A DNA stretch of 64,000 bases from CAWELS01 sp964468205 (GCA_964468205.1 CAYXVG010000025.1:26296-90295), one strand, 5' to 3'. Shown: positions 23,611 to 32,778, counted from the first letter of the stretch. Program-made: numbers and translations. The notes: generated by a model not told the origin, from the sequence alone.

Positions 23611-25473
23611 TCATTGCCTTTTCCGGGTCTGATCGTCCACCACCGGCAGTATCAGCGCCGACGGCTGCGCGATACCGTGCGACACGCGCTGCGTCGCTAC
23701 CGTCCTTGTCCGTTCCGTTGCGATTTCGGTTCCGGTGTTCGGATTCACGTCGTAGCGGGGCGCATTTGACGAACTGATCTCCAGGCGGATGCTGTGGCCG
23801 GGCTGAAAACTGACGGCCGCCGGGCCCAGTTCGATCTCGAGCGGATACACGACGCCGGGCTGTAAGAGCCGGGGCTGGTCGAGCCCCTCGCGGTAGCGGG
23901 CGCGAAGAATGCCTTCGCAGATAATGAGGGCGCGCCCGTCGGGGAAGACGTCAACGAGCTTGGCGGTGAAATCGGTATCCGGCGCTGTTGAGGAAGCGAA
24001 AATCCGGGCGCGCACCTGTCCCATTACCAGAGTGGCCGTGTCGAGCGGGGCAGTGGTGTAGACAAGCACATCCGCCCGCTTCTCCACTTCGCGTTGATCG
24101 GCCGGGCCGGCCGTCCAGGCATTGCCGTGGGCGCCGCCGTTGGTCGGAACGGGATTGCCGGGATCGAAGACGAAGGTGTCGTCCGGCTCGGGCGCGGCGG
24201 GCGGGTCCAACGCGAGCGAGCCGTCTCCGTGCAGCGTTTGCGCCCTTCCTCCGGAGTGGAGGTAGTAGGACTGGTCCACGGCTCCGCGAGGAGGCCAATC
24301 CTCTTCATCGCGCCAAGTGTTCGCACCGAGAACGTACACCCGCACGGGGGGACGGCTATCCCATCCGTTGTCGATTCCCTTCAGCGAGAAGTCGAGCCAG
24401 TCCTTTGTCGCCTTGACGAAGACGAAGGGGACCGCCTCCAGGGTCCGCTGCTCGATGCCGTAATCGCCGAGGTTGGCGTTGAAGAAACCGTGGCTCCAGG
24501 GGCCAATGAGGAGCTTTGTTCCGGCACGGACCGCTGGCGTTCCATGGCTGCGAATGCGCTTAAAATCGCGGATCTGGCCGTCGAGCATGAAGTCGTACCA
24601 GCCGGCCGTCATGAACGCCGGGGCGGAGATCTCCTCCACGCGGCGCATTGGACTCATGGCATACCAGTATTCGCCGGGCCGCGGGTGGGAAACCCAGTCG
24701 TTGTAGAAAGGAATGTCGCGCAGCGAGACGTCGTCGGATTCGATCAGGGGCAGGTGCCCAAAGCCGCGCCGGATGTTCTTGGCGCCGGCCGCGTCGCCAA
24801 AGCGGCCGTAGCTGGAAAGGCTCCAGTCCAGAAAGGTCATTTGCCCGAAGGCGCCGCCCTTGTAGATGCCGTCGTGGAGATTGCCCGTTATGAATGTCGG
24901 CGAGATGGAGGCCAGGTTCGGGTTGCCGATAGCCATGGCCCACTGGGTGAAGCCGAGGTAGGATGGACCGAATCCTCCGATCTTGCCGTCGCACCAAGGC
25001 TGCTGCCGGATCCAGTTGGTGAGATCGAAGCCGTCCTCGACTTCGAATCGAAAGGGATAGAACTCGCCCCCGGACTGGTGCCGCCCGCGCGTATCCTGCA
25101 CAACGACGGCGTATCCGTAGCGAGCGAAGAACTCACCCATGAGCCGGCCTTCCGCCTTCGAATACGGCGTGCGGATGGCGATGGCGGGGTGTGGCCCAGC
25201 GGCGGAGGGCAGATAGAGATCCGTGGCGAGGCGAGTGCCGTCGCGCGTTGGGACCTCGAGGTTCTCCCGCAGCGTGAAGCCCTCGCCGGCCCAACCCGTG
25301 CCGGAACGGAAGGCGAGCCCCCGAATCAGAAGCTGTGATCCGCACCAGGCGGCCGTGACCTTGGCGGCCGTGGGAAAGACAAACCAGAAGCCGGCGAGCA
25401 GGAGTCCCAGCAGAAGGATTGGCGCCAGGACCCAACGGACAATACCGCGGGCGAATCGTTGAAAACGGACCAT
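23611..25473 (-). CDS. CocE/NonD family alpha/beta hydrolase (X-Pro dipeptidyl-peptidase-like)
   Basis: 620 aa. An N-terminal hydrophobic segment (about 13-33) suggests a signal anchor. The S15/CocE fold is clear: TRDGTRLATDLYLP, GYAVVVQDTRGRHQSGG, then the nucleophile elbow GPSYLGFTQWAMA (Ser in GxSYxG), GWYDFMLDGQIRDF and LLIGPWSHGF, which carries the catalytic His. The C-terminal jelly-roll domain (about 400-610) is the usual galactose-binding-like domain of the family (VSFQPGHSIRLEISSSNAPR). Members hydrolyse acyl or peptide bonds such as X-Pro dipeptides, cocaine esters or glutaryl amides; the substrate here is unknown. It lies 12 bp downstream of the LolA-like gene and is the last gene of the GH172/receptor locus. 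Confidence 0.92.
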   Translation of the reverse strand: MVRFQRFARGIVRWVLAPILLLGLLLAGFWFVFPTAAKVTAAWCGSQLLIRGLAFRSGTGWAGEGFTLRENLEVPTRDGTRLATDLYLPSAAGPHPAIAIRTPYSKAEGRLMGEFFARYGYAVVVQDTRGRHQSGGEFYPFRFEVEDGFDLTNWIRQQPWCDGKIGGFGPSYLGFTQWAMAIGNPNLASISPTFITGNLHDGIYKGGAFGQMTFLDWSLSSYGRFGDAAGAKNIRRGFGHLPLIESDDVSLRDIPFYNDWVSHPRPGEYWYAMSPMRRVEEISAPAFMTAGWYDFMLDGQIRDFKRIRSHGTPAVRAGTKLLIGPWSHGFFNANLGDYGIEQRTLEAVPFVFVKATKDWLDFSLKGIDNGWDSRPPVRVYVLGANTWRDEEDWPPRGAVDQSYYLHSGGRAQTLHGDGSLALDPPAAPEPDDTFVFDPGNPVPTNGGAHGNAWTAGPADQREVEKRADVLVYTTAPLDTATLVMGQVRARIFASSTAPDTDFTAKLVDVFPDGRALIICEGILRARYREGLDQPRLLQPGVVYPLEIELGPAAVSFQPGHSIRLEISSSNAPRYDVNPNTGTEIATERTRTVATQRVSHGIAQPSALILPVVDDQTRKRQ

Positions 25474-25485
25474 GTGAATGCGTTC

Positions 25486-26214
25486 CTATTTCTCTTCCGC
25501 CGGCATGAGGAAAACCGATTCCTCCAGCGGCACATTGTGGGCCACCTGGCGCGTGACAACCCAGATCAGGCGCGGGCTCTCGTAGCGAATCTGGTGCGGG
25601 ACCTGGACGCCGGTGACGGGCTTGTAGTCCTCGTACAAGTAGCGGACGCGCTGCGCGACGCCGTTGGCGAATGTCTCGGTGGACTCGACGGCCAACAGGA
25701 GTCCGGAGGTCTCGTCAAACCACAGCAGGTCTTTCCCGCCGGCCGGCGTCAGACCCTCGATAACGACGGCTTCCTGATTGTCGATCCGGGCGCGGCCTTG
25801 CACGGATAGCTTCGGATAGGTGGAACGAAGAGTCAGCGCCGGATGAAACTCTGCCTGCCGCCGCACTTCGGACAAACGCGCGCCAGAGAGCGCTTCCAGC
25901 CCGTAATCCGGGCCCTCCTCCCAGCCGTGCTCACCATCGAAGGCGCGCTCCAGTATCGCGTAGTTCGGAAAGCGGAAGGTCCGCCTGAAACGGTTTGGAG
26001 CCTGGGCGATCTCGCTGTACTCGCCGTGGGCGCCGTAGGTGGATACGAAAATCGATCCCTTCGCGGCGCGCGTGGTCACCTTGCGAAGCGCTTCCTCGCC
26101 GCCCATGGCTTGCACGTATCTCGAGAGAACCTGATCCACCGGCGGCAGCGGCCGGCCAATCTGCGCCGGAGCAAGATGCGCGCCCGCCAGAAGAATGCTC
26201 AGAAGAAGACGCAT
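25486..26214 (-). CDS. periplasmic LolA-like / outer membrane lipoprotein-sorting-like protein
   Basis: 242 aa. The signal peptide MRLLLSILLAGAHLAPAQ is followed by VDQVLSRYVQAMGGEEALRKV, the N-terminal helix typical of acidobacterial LolA/MlaA-like periplasmic carriers. The rest is a half-barrel of beta strands (GSIFVSTYGAHGEYSEIAQAP, LLWFDETSGLLLAVEST, YLYEDYKPVTGVQVPHQIRYES). Such folds bind acyl chains or other hydrophobic ligands. The function is not established. It is placed between the GH172 gene (105-bp gap) and the hydrolase (12-bp gap). Confidence 0.75.
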   Translation of the reverse strand: MRLLLSILLAGAHLAPAQIGRPLPPVDQVLSRYVQAMGGEEALRKVTTRAAKGSIFVSTYGAHGEYSEIAQAPNRFRRTFRFPNYAILERAFDGEHGWEEGPDYGLEALSGARLSEVRRQAEFHPALTLRSTYPKLSVQGRARIDNQEAVVIEGLTPAGGKDLLWFDETSGLLLAVESTETFANGVAQRVRYLYEDYKPVTGVQVPHQIRYESPRLIWVVTRQVAHNVPLEESVFLMPAEEK

Positions 26215-26319
26215 CTCGTTACCTCGGCTGAACTGTCACGGCTCGCAGAATCCGCAGATCGGGAACCGCGCGTGGGACGGGTGCGGTGACGCCGGGAAGC
26301 ACAATGACACAGGCGAGGT

Positions 26320-27462
26320 TCATCGTGGGAATCGCGCCTCTCGCGGCGGCATGGCCGGAAATGGATTGTGCGGCTCGGCCTGATACCAATAGGCGACGGA
26401 GGAGAGGTCGTCGGTCAGCGGCTGGAACTTGCCGTTTGGCCAGTGGCCGAGCGTTTGAATGGTCACCCGAAGGTTCTCCTGGAAGCGAATGGGATCCGGG
26501 ACATGCCAGCGGTAAACGGCGTGTTTGGGAATCTGCCCGGCCGGCTTGTGAAAGAGAGGGTATCCCAGAAACGGGGTTGAGAAAGTGGTGTCACCGAAGT
26601 TCCAGGCGCCGCCGAAGTAATCCTCCGTTCCGGTGTAGCAGATGGTGGGGAACTTGTCGTCGCCATCCATGTAGAACTTGACTTCGCCTTCACCCCACCA
26701 GCCGTTCGAGAGTTGTTCCCACCCGATGAAGGTGCCGACGTAGTGCCCGCGGCCCTTGATGCCGTCGACGATCGTGTGTTCGGGATGCTCGCGGGTGGTT
26801 TGCGACCGGCGCCAGGAGGCGTGGAAGTAGGCAGCGTCATCCGGGACGGCTTCGAGCGAGTAGGTGATCTGATAGAAGAAGCCCGGGATGTCGATGGGCC
26901 GCTGGTTCTCGACGGTGATGCGGGCCTTGCTCCGGAAGGGCATGGGCCAATAGGAATTGAATCCGCCGCTCGGGTTCACGGCCATCATGAGCGAGTTCAC
27001 CGGGTACCGCATCCCATGGGCATTGGCGAAGAAGTCACCCAGCGGCGCTTCGACGGATGGCTCAGTCTCGTCATCCCAATACACGCGGAAAATCACATCG
27101 CGGTATGCGGCTTCCGTGACCGTGATCCAGATGTGCTGGATGATGCCTGGCCCCTCGATGTCGGCGATCGTCAAGGTCCTGCGGCGAGGCAAAACGATAT
27201 CGGGGCTCACCTTCCATCCAGTGCCCAGCGCGGAAGCTCCGCTCAACGGGGTCGGCTCCTGGCGTGCGCCGCCCCCCCGCTCTCCCGTGGGGTTTTCCGC
27301 GGAAATCGAGCGCGTTTCCGTGTTGCGAAGCTGGGGGAGCGTGGAGAGTCCGGCGAAAGACTGGGGAGAGGCGCTGCTCTGAGCGTGAGCCGGCGGGACG
27401 AGCAACGTCGCCAGCATTGCCCAGCGGACCCATCCTCGAAAAGATAATGAGATTGTCGTCAT
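26320..27462 (-). CDS. DUF2961 / glycoside hydrolase family 172 protein, secreted
   Basis: 380 aa from the ATG at 27462 (TTGGAG about 10 bases upstream). A signal peptide (WAMLATLLVPPAHAQ) precedes a two-jelly-roll DUF2961 protein: LPRRRTLTIADIEGPGIIQHIWIT, VEAPLGDFFANAHGM, PMPFRSKARITVENQ and the conserved ICYTGTEDYFGGAW that contributes acidic active-site residues. GH172 enzymes act on alpha-fructofuranosides or alpha-D-arabinofuranosides (difructose dianhydride synthase/hydrolase, arabinanases). The gene sits directly behind an Oar-type receptor and a TetR gene, suggesting a glycan or fructan-like substrate; that is inference. Confidence 0.9.
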   Translation of the reverse strand: MTTISLSFRGWVRWAMLATLLVPPAHAQSSASPQSFAGLSTLPQLRNTETRSISAENPTGERGGGARQEPTPLSGASALGTGWKVSPDIVLPRRRTLTIADIEGPGIIQHIWITVTEAAYRDVIFRVYWDDETEPSVEAPLGDFFANAHGMRYPVNSLMMAVNPSGGFNSYWPMPFRSKARITVENQRPIDIPGFFYQITYSLEAVPDDAAYFHASWRRSQTTREHPEHTIVDGIKGRGHYVGTFIGWEQLSNGWWGEGEVKFYMDGDDKFPTICYTGTEDYFGGAWNFGDTTFSTPFLGYPLFHKPAGQIPKHAVYRWHVPDPIRFQENLRVTIQTLGHWPNGKFQPLTDDLSSVAYWYQAEPHNPFPAMPPREARFPR

Positions 27463-27492
27463 GACTTGGAACTCCAATCAGATGGATGCACG

Positions 27493-27523
27493 GCCGGGGC
27501 GCGGCGGGAGAACCGGCCCCGGC
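27493..27523 (-). other. intercistronic GC hairpin between receptor and GH172 genes
   Basis: GCCGGGGC, a 15-base loop and GCCCCGGC form a perfect 8-bp stem in the 71-bp gap between the receptor stop and the GH172 start. It is too central to the operon to be a full terminator. In such positions hairpins often stabilise the upstream mRNA or reduce read-through so that receptor and enzyme are made in different amounts. Confidence 0.45.
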
Positions 27524-27533
27524 ACGGCATGGA

Positions 27534-30500
27534 TTAGAAGTGCAGGCGCAACGTGTACTGCATCTGCCTTCCCAGGTTGGCCTGAGTGACAGACCGGCCA
27601 AACTGTGGGTTGCCAACGGTCATGTTCGGCAGGCCCGGCACGAAGCTGTTGGTCAGGTTGTAGGCTTCCATGCGGAACTCCAGCCGCAGAGATTCTGTGA
27701 TCTGAAAGAACTTCGCCACGCTGAGGTCAATGTTCCAGTTGCGGGAGCCTTTGACCCCGCCGTACTGCCAGGGGTTCATGCGCGGCGTATAGGCCGGCAG
27801 AATCTCAAACTTGCTCGTGTCGAAGTATCCCTCCCGGCTCGGATCGTCGATAGACGGGTCCCCGGAAGCGAGCGCTGGTCCGAAGCGGAGGTATTCGCCG
27901 GAAGCGACTGTCCAGACCGGACTGGCAGACCAGCCGCCGATCAGTAGGTCCAGGACCCTCGGGGCGTTGGATGCATATTGCCGGCCCTCGCCGAACGGCA
28001 ACTCGAAGGTGCCGGCGAAGGTCATTCTGTGGCGCGGCTCTTTGCTGGGCATCATGGTGAACTGGTCCGCGTAGCGGTCAATATCATTGAAGAAGACGCC
28101 GGTCTTCTGCCGGGTATAGGCGTAGTTCCACATGAGTTGGAAGCCTTGGCTGAACTGTTTGCGAAGGCTGAGCGACAGTGCGTGGTAGCGGTCCTTGACG
28201 CCGGGAGTGTTGCGTTGGATGAGATCGAGGTACTGAGGATATGGCCGCAACTGGTAGACCGCGGGCACGTATGGATAGTTCCTCAGTATGCCCGGGAACT
28301 TCTCCACCGGCTGGTAGTTGAGAAACGGATTCGGCGCCGGCTGCTCCGCCGCTGCCTTGTGAGTGTAAAGCAGTTGCGGATCCATCAGATTGAAGTTCTT
28401 GTCATAAGGCAACCCGCGCCCGATGTTCAGTAAGTAGGTTGCTTCGACCAGGAAGTTCTCTCCCAGGAAGCGCTGCAAAGAGAGATTCAGACGGTCATTC
28501 ACGCCCGTACGGAGTGTCGGGCTATCCCAAGTCACCGCATCGCCGAGTTGCGTGTAACGGCCATACGCCTTGCCCGCCGGCGGCAGGAGAGAAGGGAACG
28601 GTTCGCTCAGGGAAGCCCCGGGAACCCCTAGCGTATGCGGAGCCAGCGAAGTGCTCTGGCTGAAGCCGTAGAATCCGGGGTCGCTCGTGATCGTCTTGGA
28701 GACGACGAGCGGGGGCACTACGTATCTTGCCCAGCCGGCGCGCAGCGACATTCTGTCCGTCAGACGGATGGAAGCTCCGACGCGCGGCAGGAAGACGTGC
28801 GGGTTGGCGCTGTACTTCCGGGGGTTGTCCGCGTCAGTGAAGTGGAAGGCCCCGTTGAAGGTGAACGGCTCGCCGTACATGGCCTCCACTAACGGGTGAA
28901 AGGCTGGCGGATTGGCCTGAAACTCCGGGATCGGATCGTTGAGATCCACCATCCGGGTGAGGCGGTGGTCCGGATCCATGGGCCCGGTTTCGTACTCATA
29001 GCGCAGCCCCAGGTTCAAAGTGATGCGCCGGCTTAACTTGAAATCATCCTGAAAGTAGAGGGCGTAGAAATTCACCCGGTTGTTTTGAGGCGCAATGGAG
29101 GAGGACGAACCGGCTTCCGGCGCTCCCACCAGGAAACTCGCCCAAACGTCTCCGGTGAGTCCCCAGTTCGGGTTCTGAAATGTGTTCGCCGTGGGTGTGG
29201 GAGAAAAGCCGAAGCCCATCAGGTTCGGGAGGTGGACCTTGCCCAGGTGAAAACGAGATTCAAAACCGGCCTTCATATTGTGCGCGCCCTCCGTCCGCCT
29301 TACGCTGGCGTGGCCGCTGTAGTGGCTCGGCGTCTGCAACCAATAGAGGTCTTGGCCGAAGATCGCGTCACCCACATAGAGAGCCGGGTAATACAGTTTG
29401 GGCAGCCCCTGGAGGTAGGGCTTGTACCAGGGGTTGCCGGGCCAGAATTCGGCCAACTGCTGCTCGGTGATCTCGGAAGGCGGGGAGTCATAATTGTCCG
29501 CCAGGCTTGCATACCCAAAGCGGAAGGAGATCACCGTCTTCGGATCCTTGATCCAGACTGCATCGACGGCGGCGTTACGGTTGTTCATTACGCCCGCATT
29601 ACTGTCACGCTGAGCTACCGAGCCTGAGTAGCGTTCCGGCGCGAGGTTGGTCTCCACCAGGCTGAAGCGTCCAAAGATACGCCAGGAGTCGTTCGGGTTC
29701 CAGTCGACGCGCTCGCTGAAGTTGAGGTAGCTTGTCTTCATCGGGAAGGTCTTTTTGAAATTCTGAAGACCCATCAGGGTGTCGCCCGGGTTGTTCGGCT
29801 GCCAGATGTCCTGCATGAATCGCAGGGCCGCCGGGTCCAGGTTCGACGCCGGGATGATGTTACTGGGGAACGGCGCGCGGGTGACTGCGCCGGTGGCGGG
29901 ATTCACCTTCGTGGACCAGGGGTCAAAAACCGTCTGCTGGCCCCCGATCGCGTTCAGTGTCTGTGAGAAGTTACCCGTTCGCTCGAGGTCTGTCGGCAGC
30001 GTGAAGAAGTTGTTCAGAGGCTCGTTCATCTTCCACTGCTCATAGGATGTGAAGGCGAAGAGCTTGTTCCTGATGATCGGATTGCCGAGAGTCCCGCCCC
30101 AGATGTGGTTGCGCGACGTGCTCGATTGATGCGTGATGGAGTTCACCGCCGCGTTGAGCGCCGGGTTGCGCCCAAAGTAGTAGGCCGTCCCGTGGAACTC
30201 GTTCGTGCCGGATTTCATTCCCACGCTCAGGATGCCGCCCGCGCTGTGCCCGTACTCCGCATCCACGCTGTTTTGCTGCACATTGAACTCCTGCACGGCG
30301 TCCATGGGTGGAGTGTAGGAGCCCTTCGGCCCGATTTGTACCGGTGTCCCGTCGATGTAGAGATCGTTTTGTCTTGAATTGCTTCCGCCGACGTCAATCG
30401 TACTGGAGGACCACATGAAGAACGGGTTGGCGTTGGCCGAAGCGTAAGCTCCCGTATAGCGGTTCACCACCAACGGGTCGAGTGTGGCCAACTGAAACGG

Positions 30501-30977
30501 GTTTCGTGCCATCACCGGCAGATCCTTCAACATGGTCTGGTTGATCGTCATGTCCATCGAACTGCTATTGAACTGCACTGCCGTCGCGGTATCCGATACC
30601 GTCACGCTCGTCGACGTCCCTTTGATTTGAAGTTGCGGGTCGATCGTGATGTCCGCGCGCACCTGTACGAGGAACTTCGTGTGTTCGAAGATCTCGAATC
30701 CGGACGCCTCCGCGCGTAGAACGTAGGTGCCTGGTGAGACGAGGTCGAATAGGAACCGTCCCCCGGCGTCCGATTCGGCCGACGCGGTAGCGCCGGTGTT
30801 CTGATTACTGAGAGTGACCTTGGCGTCGGGAATTGCGGACCCGCTGGGGTCCGAAACCACGCCCTGCACTTTGGCCCGGTACTCCTGTGCAAGCATGGTT
30901 GCGCTTGCCAGCGTGATGAGAACCACGATTGCCAGCGCGCCTCGGATTGGATTGAGAAGAATGATACGGAAAAACAT
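27534..30977 (-). CDS. Oar-type TonB-dependent outer membrane receptor
   Basis: 1147 aa from the ATG at 30977 (AAGGAG about 10 bases upstream; a TTG at 30986 is too close to it). A signal peptide ends at ASATMLAQ. A CarboxypepD_reg domain (about 38-120: VQGVVSDPSGSAIPDAKVTL, GGRFLFDLVSPGTYVLRAEA) is followed by a plug (DLYIDGTPVQIGP, VDAEYGHSAGGILSVGMKSG), a large 22-strand-type barrel and a terminal aromatic strand (MQYTLRLHF). Oar-like proteins replace SusC-type porins in Acidobacteria and import or bind oligomeric substrates. The neighbours TetR (5 bp upstream) and GH172 (downstream) suggest a regulated uptake locus. Confidence 0.94.
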   Translation of the reverse strand: MFFRIILLNPIRGALAIVVLITLASATMLAQEYRAKVQGVVSDPSGSAIPDAKVTLSNQNTGATASAESDAGGRFLFDLVSPGTYVLRAEASGFEIFEHTKFLVQVRADITIDPQLQIKGTSTSVTVSDTATAVQFNSSSMDMTINQTMLKDLPVMARNPFQLATLDPLVVNRYTGAYASANANPFFMWSSSTIDVGGSNSRQNDLYIDGTPVQIGPKGSYTPPMDAVQEFNVQQNSVDAEYGHSAGGILSVGMKSGTNEFHGTAYYFGRNPALNAAVNSITHQSSTSRNHIWGGTLGNPIIRNKLFAFTSYEQWKMNEPLNNFFTLPTDLERTGNFSQTLNAIGGQQTVFDPWSTKVNPATGAVTRAPFPSNIIPASNLDPAALRFMQDIWQPNNPGDTLMGLQNFKKTFPMKTSYLNFSERVDWNPNDSWRIFGRFSLVETNLAPERYSGSVAQRDSNAGVMNNRNAAVDAVWIKDPKTVISFRFGYASLADNYDSPPSEITEQQLAEFWPGNPWYKPYLQGLPKLYYPALYVGDAIFGQDLYWLQTPSHYSGHASVRRTEGAHNMKAGFESRFHLGKVHLPNLMGFGFSPTPTANTFQNPNWGLTGDVWASFLVGAPEAGSSSSIAPQNNRVNFYALYFQDDFKLSRRITLNLGLRYEYETGPMDPDHRLTRMVDLNDPIPEFQANPPAFHPLVEAMYGEPFTFNGAFHFTDADNPRKYSANPHVFLPRVGASIRLTDRMSLRAGWARYVVPPLVVSKTITSDPGFYGFSQSTSLAPHTLGVPGASLSEPFPSLLPPAGKAYGRYTQLGDAVTWDSPTLRTGVNDRLNLSLQRFLGENFLVEATYLLNIGRGLPYDKNFNLMDPQLLYTHKAAAEQPAPNPFLNYQPVEKFPGILRNYPYVPAVYQLRPYPQYLDLIQRNTPGVKDRYHALSLSLRKQFSQGFQLMWNYAYTRQKTGVFFNDIDRYADQFTMMPSKEPRHRMTFAGTFELPFGEGRQYASNAPRVLDLLIGGWSASPVWTVASGEYLRFGPALASGDPSIDDPSREGYFDTSKFEILPAYTPRMNPWQYGGVKGSRNWNIDLSVAKFFQITESLRLEFRMEAYNLTNSFVPGLPNMTVGNPQFGRSVTQANLGRQMQYTLRLHF

Positions 30978-30982
30978 TTCTG

Positions 30983-31720
30983 TCAACTCCTTCGCGGGGA
31001 TTCGACTGTGGGTTGGAATGTTATGGCGGCCTCCGAATCACCGGTAGAAGAGTTCGGCGATGAGGGAAGCGAATCACGTTTCAACTGGCCTCGCGAGCGC
31101 AAACCTGCCGCGCCGAACGAGATCAGCTCGTCGAGAAAGAGCTCGGGGGTGTCGAGGAGGTTCTGGCCGGGATGCATCTGTTCTATGTCCTGGCTGTGGA
31201 AGAGGGTGTACACCACACCACCGAATAGATAGTGGATCCAGAAGAAGAGCTGGCTTTCGCCGGCGTTTGGCTCCGCCCGTCCTGCGGCTTTGACGAATCG
31301 TTGAATCAGGCTGGTGTAGAGGTTCTGGACGAACTCACTGAGTTGCTCGTCCGGTTCGCTCTGCAATCTGCCGACGAGCAGGATGAAATTGCGGTTCGTC
31401 TGCCAGGCTCGCACCATCGGCTCAAAGAGGGCATGGAGGACAGCTTCCAGCGTCAACGCTCCTTCACCGGCTGCCGCCTCCGCCTCGTCGAGCAACCGGA
31501 GGCGCTCTTGGTTCAAAGGTTCAAAACATCGTTCAAAGACAGCTCGGACAAGGGCGTCCTTCGAGCGGAAATGGTAATTCACCGCCGCTATGTTGACTTC
31601 CGCCAACGCCGTGATCTCCTTGAGCGAAGTGCCCCGGATCCCCTGTACAGCGAAAAGAGTCTCCGCCGCATCCAGAATCCGTTCACCAGTTGTCATGGTT
31701 CTGCTCTTAGAGGTATTCAT
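30983..31720 (-). CDS. TetR/AcrR family transcriptional regulator
   Basis: 245 aa from the ATG at 31720. A GTG at 31762 lies inside the palindromic operator, so the later start is preferred. The HTH is TTGERILDAAETLFAVQGIRGTSLKEITALAEVNIAAVNYHFRSKDALVRAVF (about residues 9-60), the standard TetR helix-turn-helix with the NYHF motif. The remainder is an all-helical ligand and dimerisation domain followed by a Ser/Pro-rich tail. It ends 5 bp before the receptor gene and so is probably in its operon, controlling it and itself through the site at 31753-31777. Confidence 0.93.
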   Translation of the reverse strand: MNTSKSRTMTTGERILDAAETLFAVQGIRGTSLKEITALAEVNIAAVNYHFRSKDALVRAVFERCFEPLNQERLRLLDEAEAAAGEGALTLEAVLHALFEPMVRAWQTNRNFILLVGRLQSEPDEQLSEFVQNLYTSLIQRFVKAAGRAEPNAGESQLFFWIHYLFGGVVYTLFHSQDIEQMHPGQNLLDTPELFLDELISFGAAGLRSRGQLKRDSLPSSPNSSTGDSEAAITFQPTVESPRRS

Positions 31721-31752
31721 CGGGAGCAAGTCCTCTTGCACCGGCCCGATTA

Positions 31753-31777
31753 AAATGTTCACTTCAATCGAACATTT
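31753..31777. promoter_or_regulatory. palindromic operator upstream of the TetR gene
   Basis: AAATGTTC and GAACATTT are exact reverse complements separated by 9 bases. The size and symmetry fit a TetR-type dimer site, and it lies 33 bases upstream of the regulator's ATG at 31720, immediately downstream of a CATAAT sequence that could be the -10 box on the minus strand. Autoregulation of the TetR-receptor-GH172 operon is the simplest reading. Confidence 0.5.
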
Positions 31778-32240
31778 GAATTATGCGCTTGAATCGCGGA
31801 GCTGTCAAGCAATTTCGACTCTGAGAGTCCTTGACGCGTGGGCGTGGATTCTGGACTGGCGGGCCGTGCTTTCCTGGCCTTCTTGATAAGTACTTGTTAT
31901 TGTTGAACATATTGGAATCACACGCAGGGCGGCTACCTGTCTCGGGATCTTGCATCGACCGAGAACAGCCCGTGGTTCGTCACTTTCCGTGCCAACAGAA
32001 GTGAGACACCCGTCCTGCCCTTGCCCCTGCTTGGCTGATGACAAGGTGACGGCTCGCTTCAGTCGGCCAACCGCAACTTGGAACAATGGAGCCGCTGTAC
32101 GGCGCTACCATCCGGCGGTTAGCTTTGGACCCCGGGTATAATCCTAGTCGCGGGGGGACCTCCTCCTACGGCCCGCTTTGGGTTCGTTTCGCGTTTTCTT
32201 GCCCGCGGGCAGTTTTTTACACGACAGGCAAATAAGCGGG
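31778..32240. other. intergenic stretch without a convincing gene
   Basis: Six-frame reading gives only short frames without family similarity or good ribosome binding sites. A short palindrome followed by six T (about 32199-32217 on the plus strand) could act as a weak intrinsic terminator, and TATAAT occurs near 32138. I see no RNA gene here. Confidence 0.5.
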
Positions 32241-32353
32241 GTCTTGCGTCACGCCCCTCTGGGGCGGCGCGGCAAGCCCCATGAAAACAGTAGGTTACGG
32301 CCAGTATGGAAGGTCCGCCGAGTGTGACGCAAGCGTGCGGTGTGACGCAAGAC
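32241..32353. repeat. inverted repeat with 12-bp arms GTCTTGCGTCAC
   Basis: GTCTTGCGTCAC at 32241-32252 is exactly reverse-complemented at 32342-32353. With two mismatches the match extends to about 18 bp. A third copy of the core (GTGACGCAAG) lies at 32324-32333, in the same orientation as the right arm. The element of about 113 bp between the arms has no coding potential. It could be a small non-autonomous element or a structured RNA; the arms would form a long-loop hairpin. Confidence 0.5.
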
Positions 32354-32650
32354 CGCGCTAAACGCGGCGCCACAGCCGTTCCGGCCGCGGTCTTCCGGCG
32401 GAGGGAGCGTCCCGGCAGCGGGGTGTTGGCGCTCCTCGAAACAGCGAGTCACAACCGTTTGCGGATTATCGCAACCCGCCCGGTGCCGGGCCAGCCGGTC
32501 GCGTCATGCCGTTCGGCAGTTCACGCATTGATCCGATGAAGCTCGGACAAGCGATATTCCAGGTCCTCCAGAGTATGTGCGAACGAATTCTGAGGAGTGA
32601 CGACTCGGCGTGGCGGGACTCAGTGAGCCGCCATGTATCACGGAGGGCCG

Positions 32651-32778
32651 GAACTGGGAAACACGCGGCCTGTCCCCGGGTTTTGAGAACTGGGAAACAC
32701 GCGGCCTGTCCCCGGGTTTCCCAGGTTTCCCCCCGGGTTTCCCCGGGTTTCCTGTTTGAATGTCCCCGGGTTTTGCCG
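32651..32778. repeat. 36-bp direct repeat followed by CCCGGGTTT-type microrepeats
   Basis: Two copies of a sequence running from GAACTGGGAAACACGCGG to TGTCCCCGGGTTT lie at 32651-32684 and 32687-32719, period 36. From about 32708 to 32778 degenerate repeats of CCCGGGTTT(CC) follow. The block lies just downstream of the tRNA-Asp gene, on its 3' side. It looks like an interspersed repetitive element that recombines near tRNA genes. It is non-coding. Confidence 0.6.

Noticed and set aside
32651..32778. Possible CRISPR array
   Set aside because: Only two long units with a 2-base gap and no unique spacers; the rest is a microrepeat. No cas gene is present.
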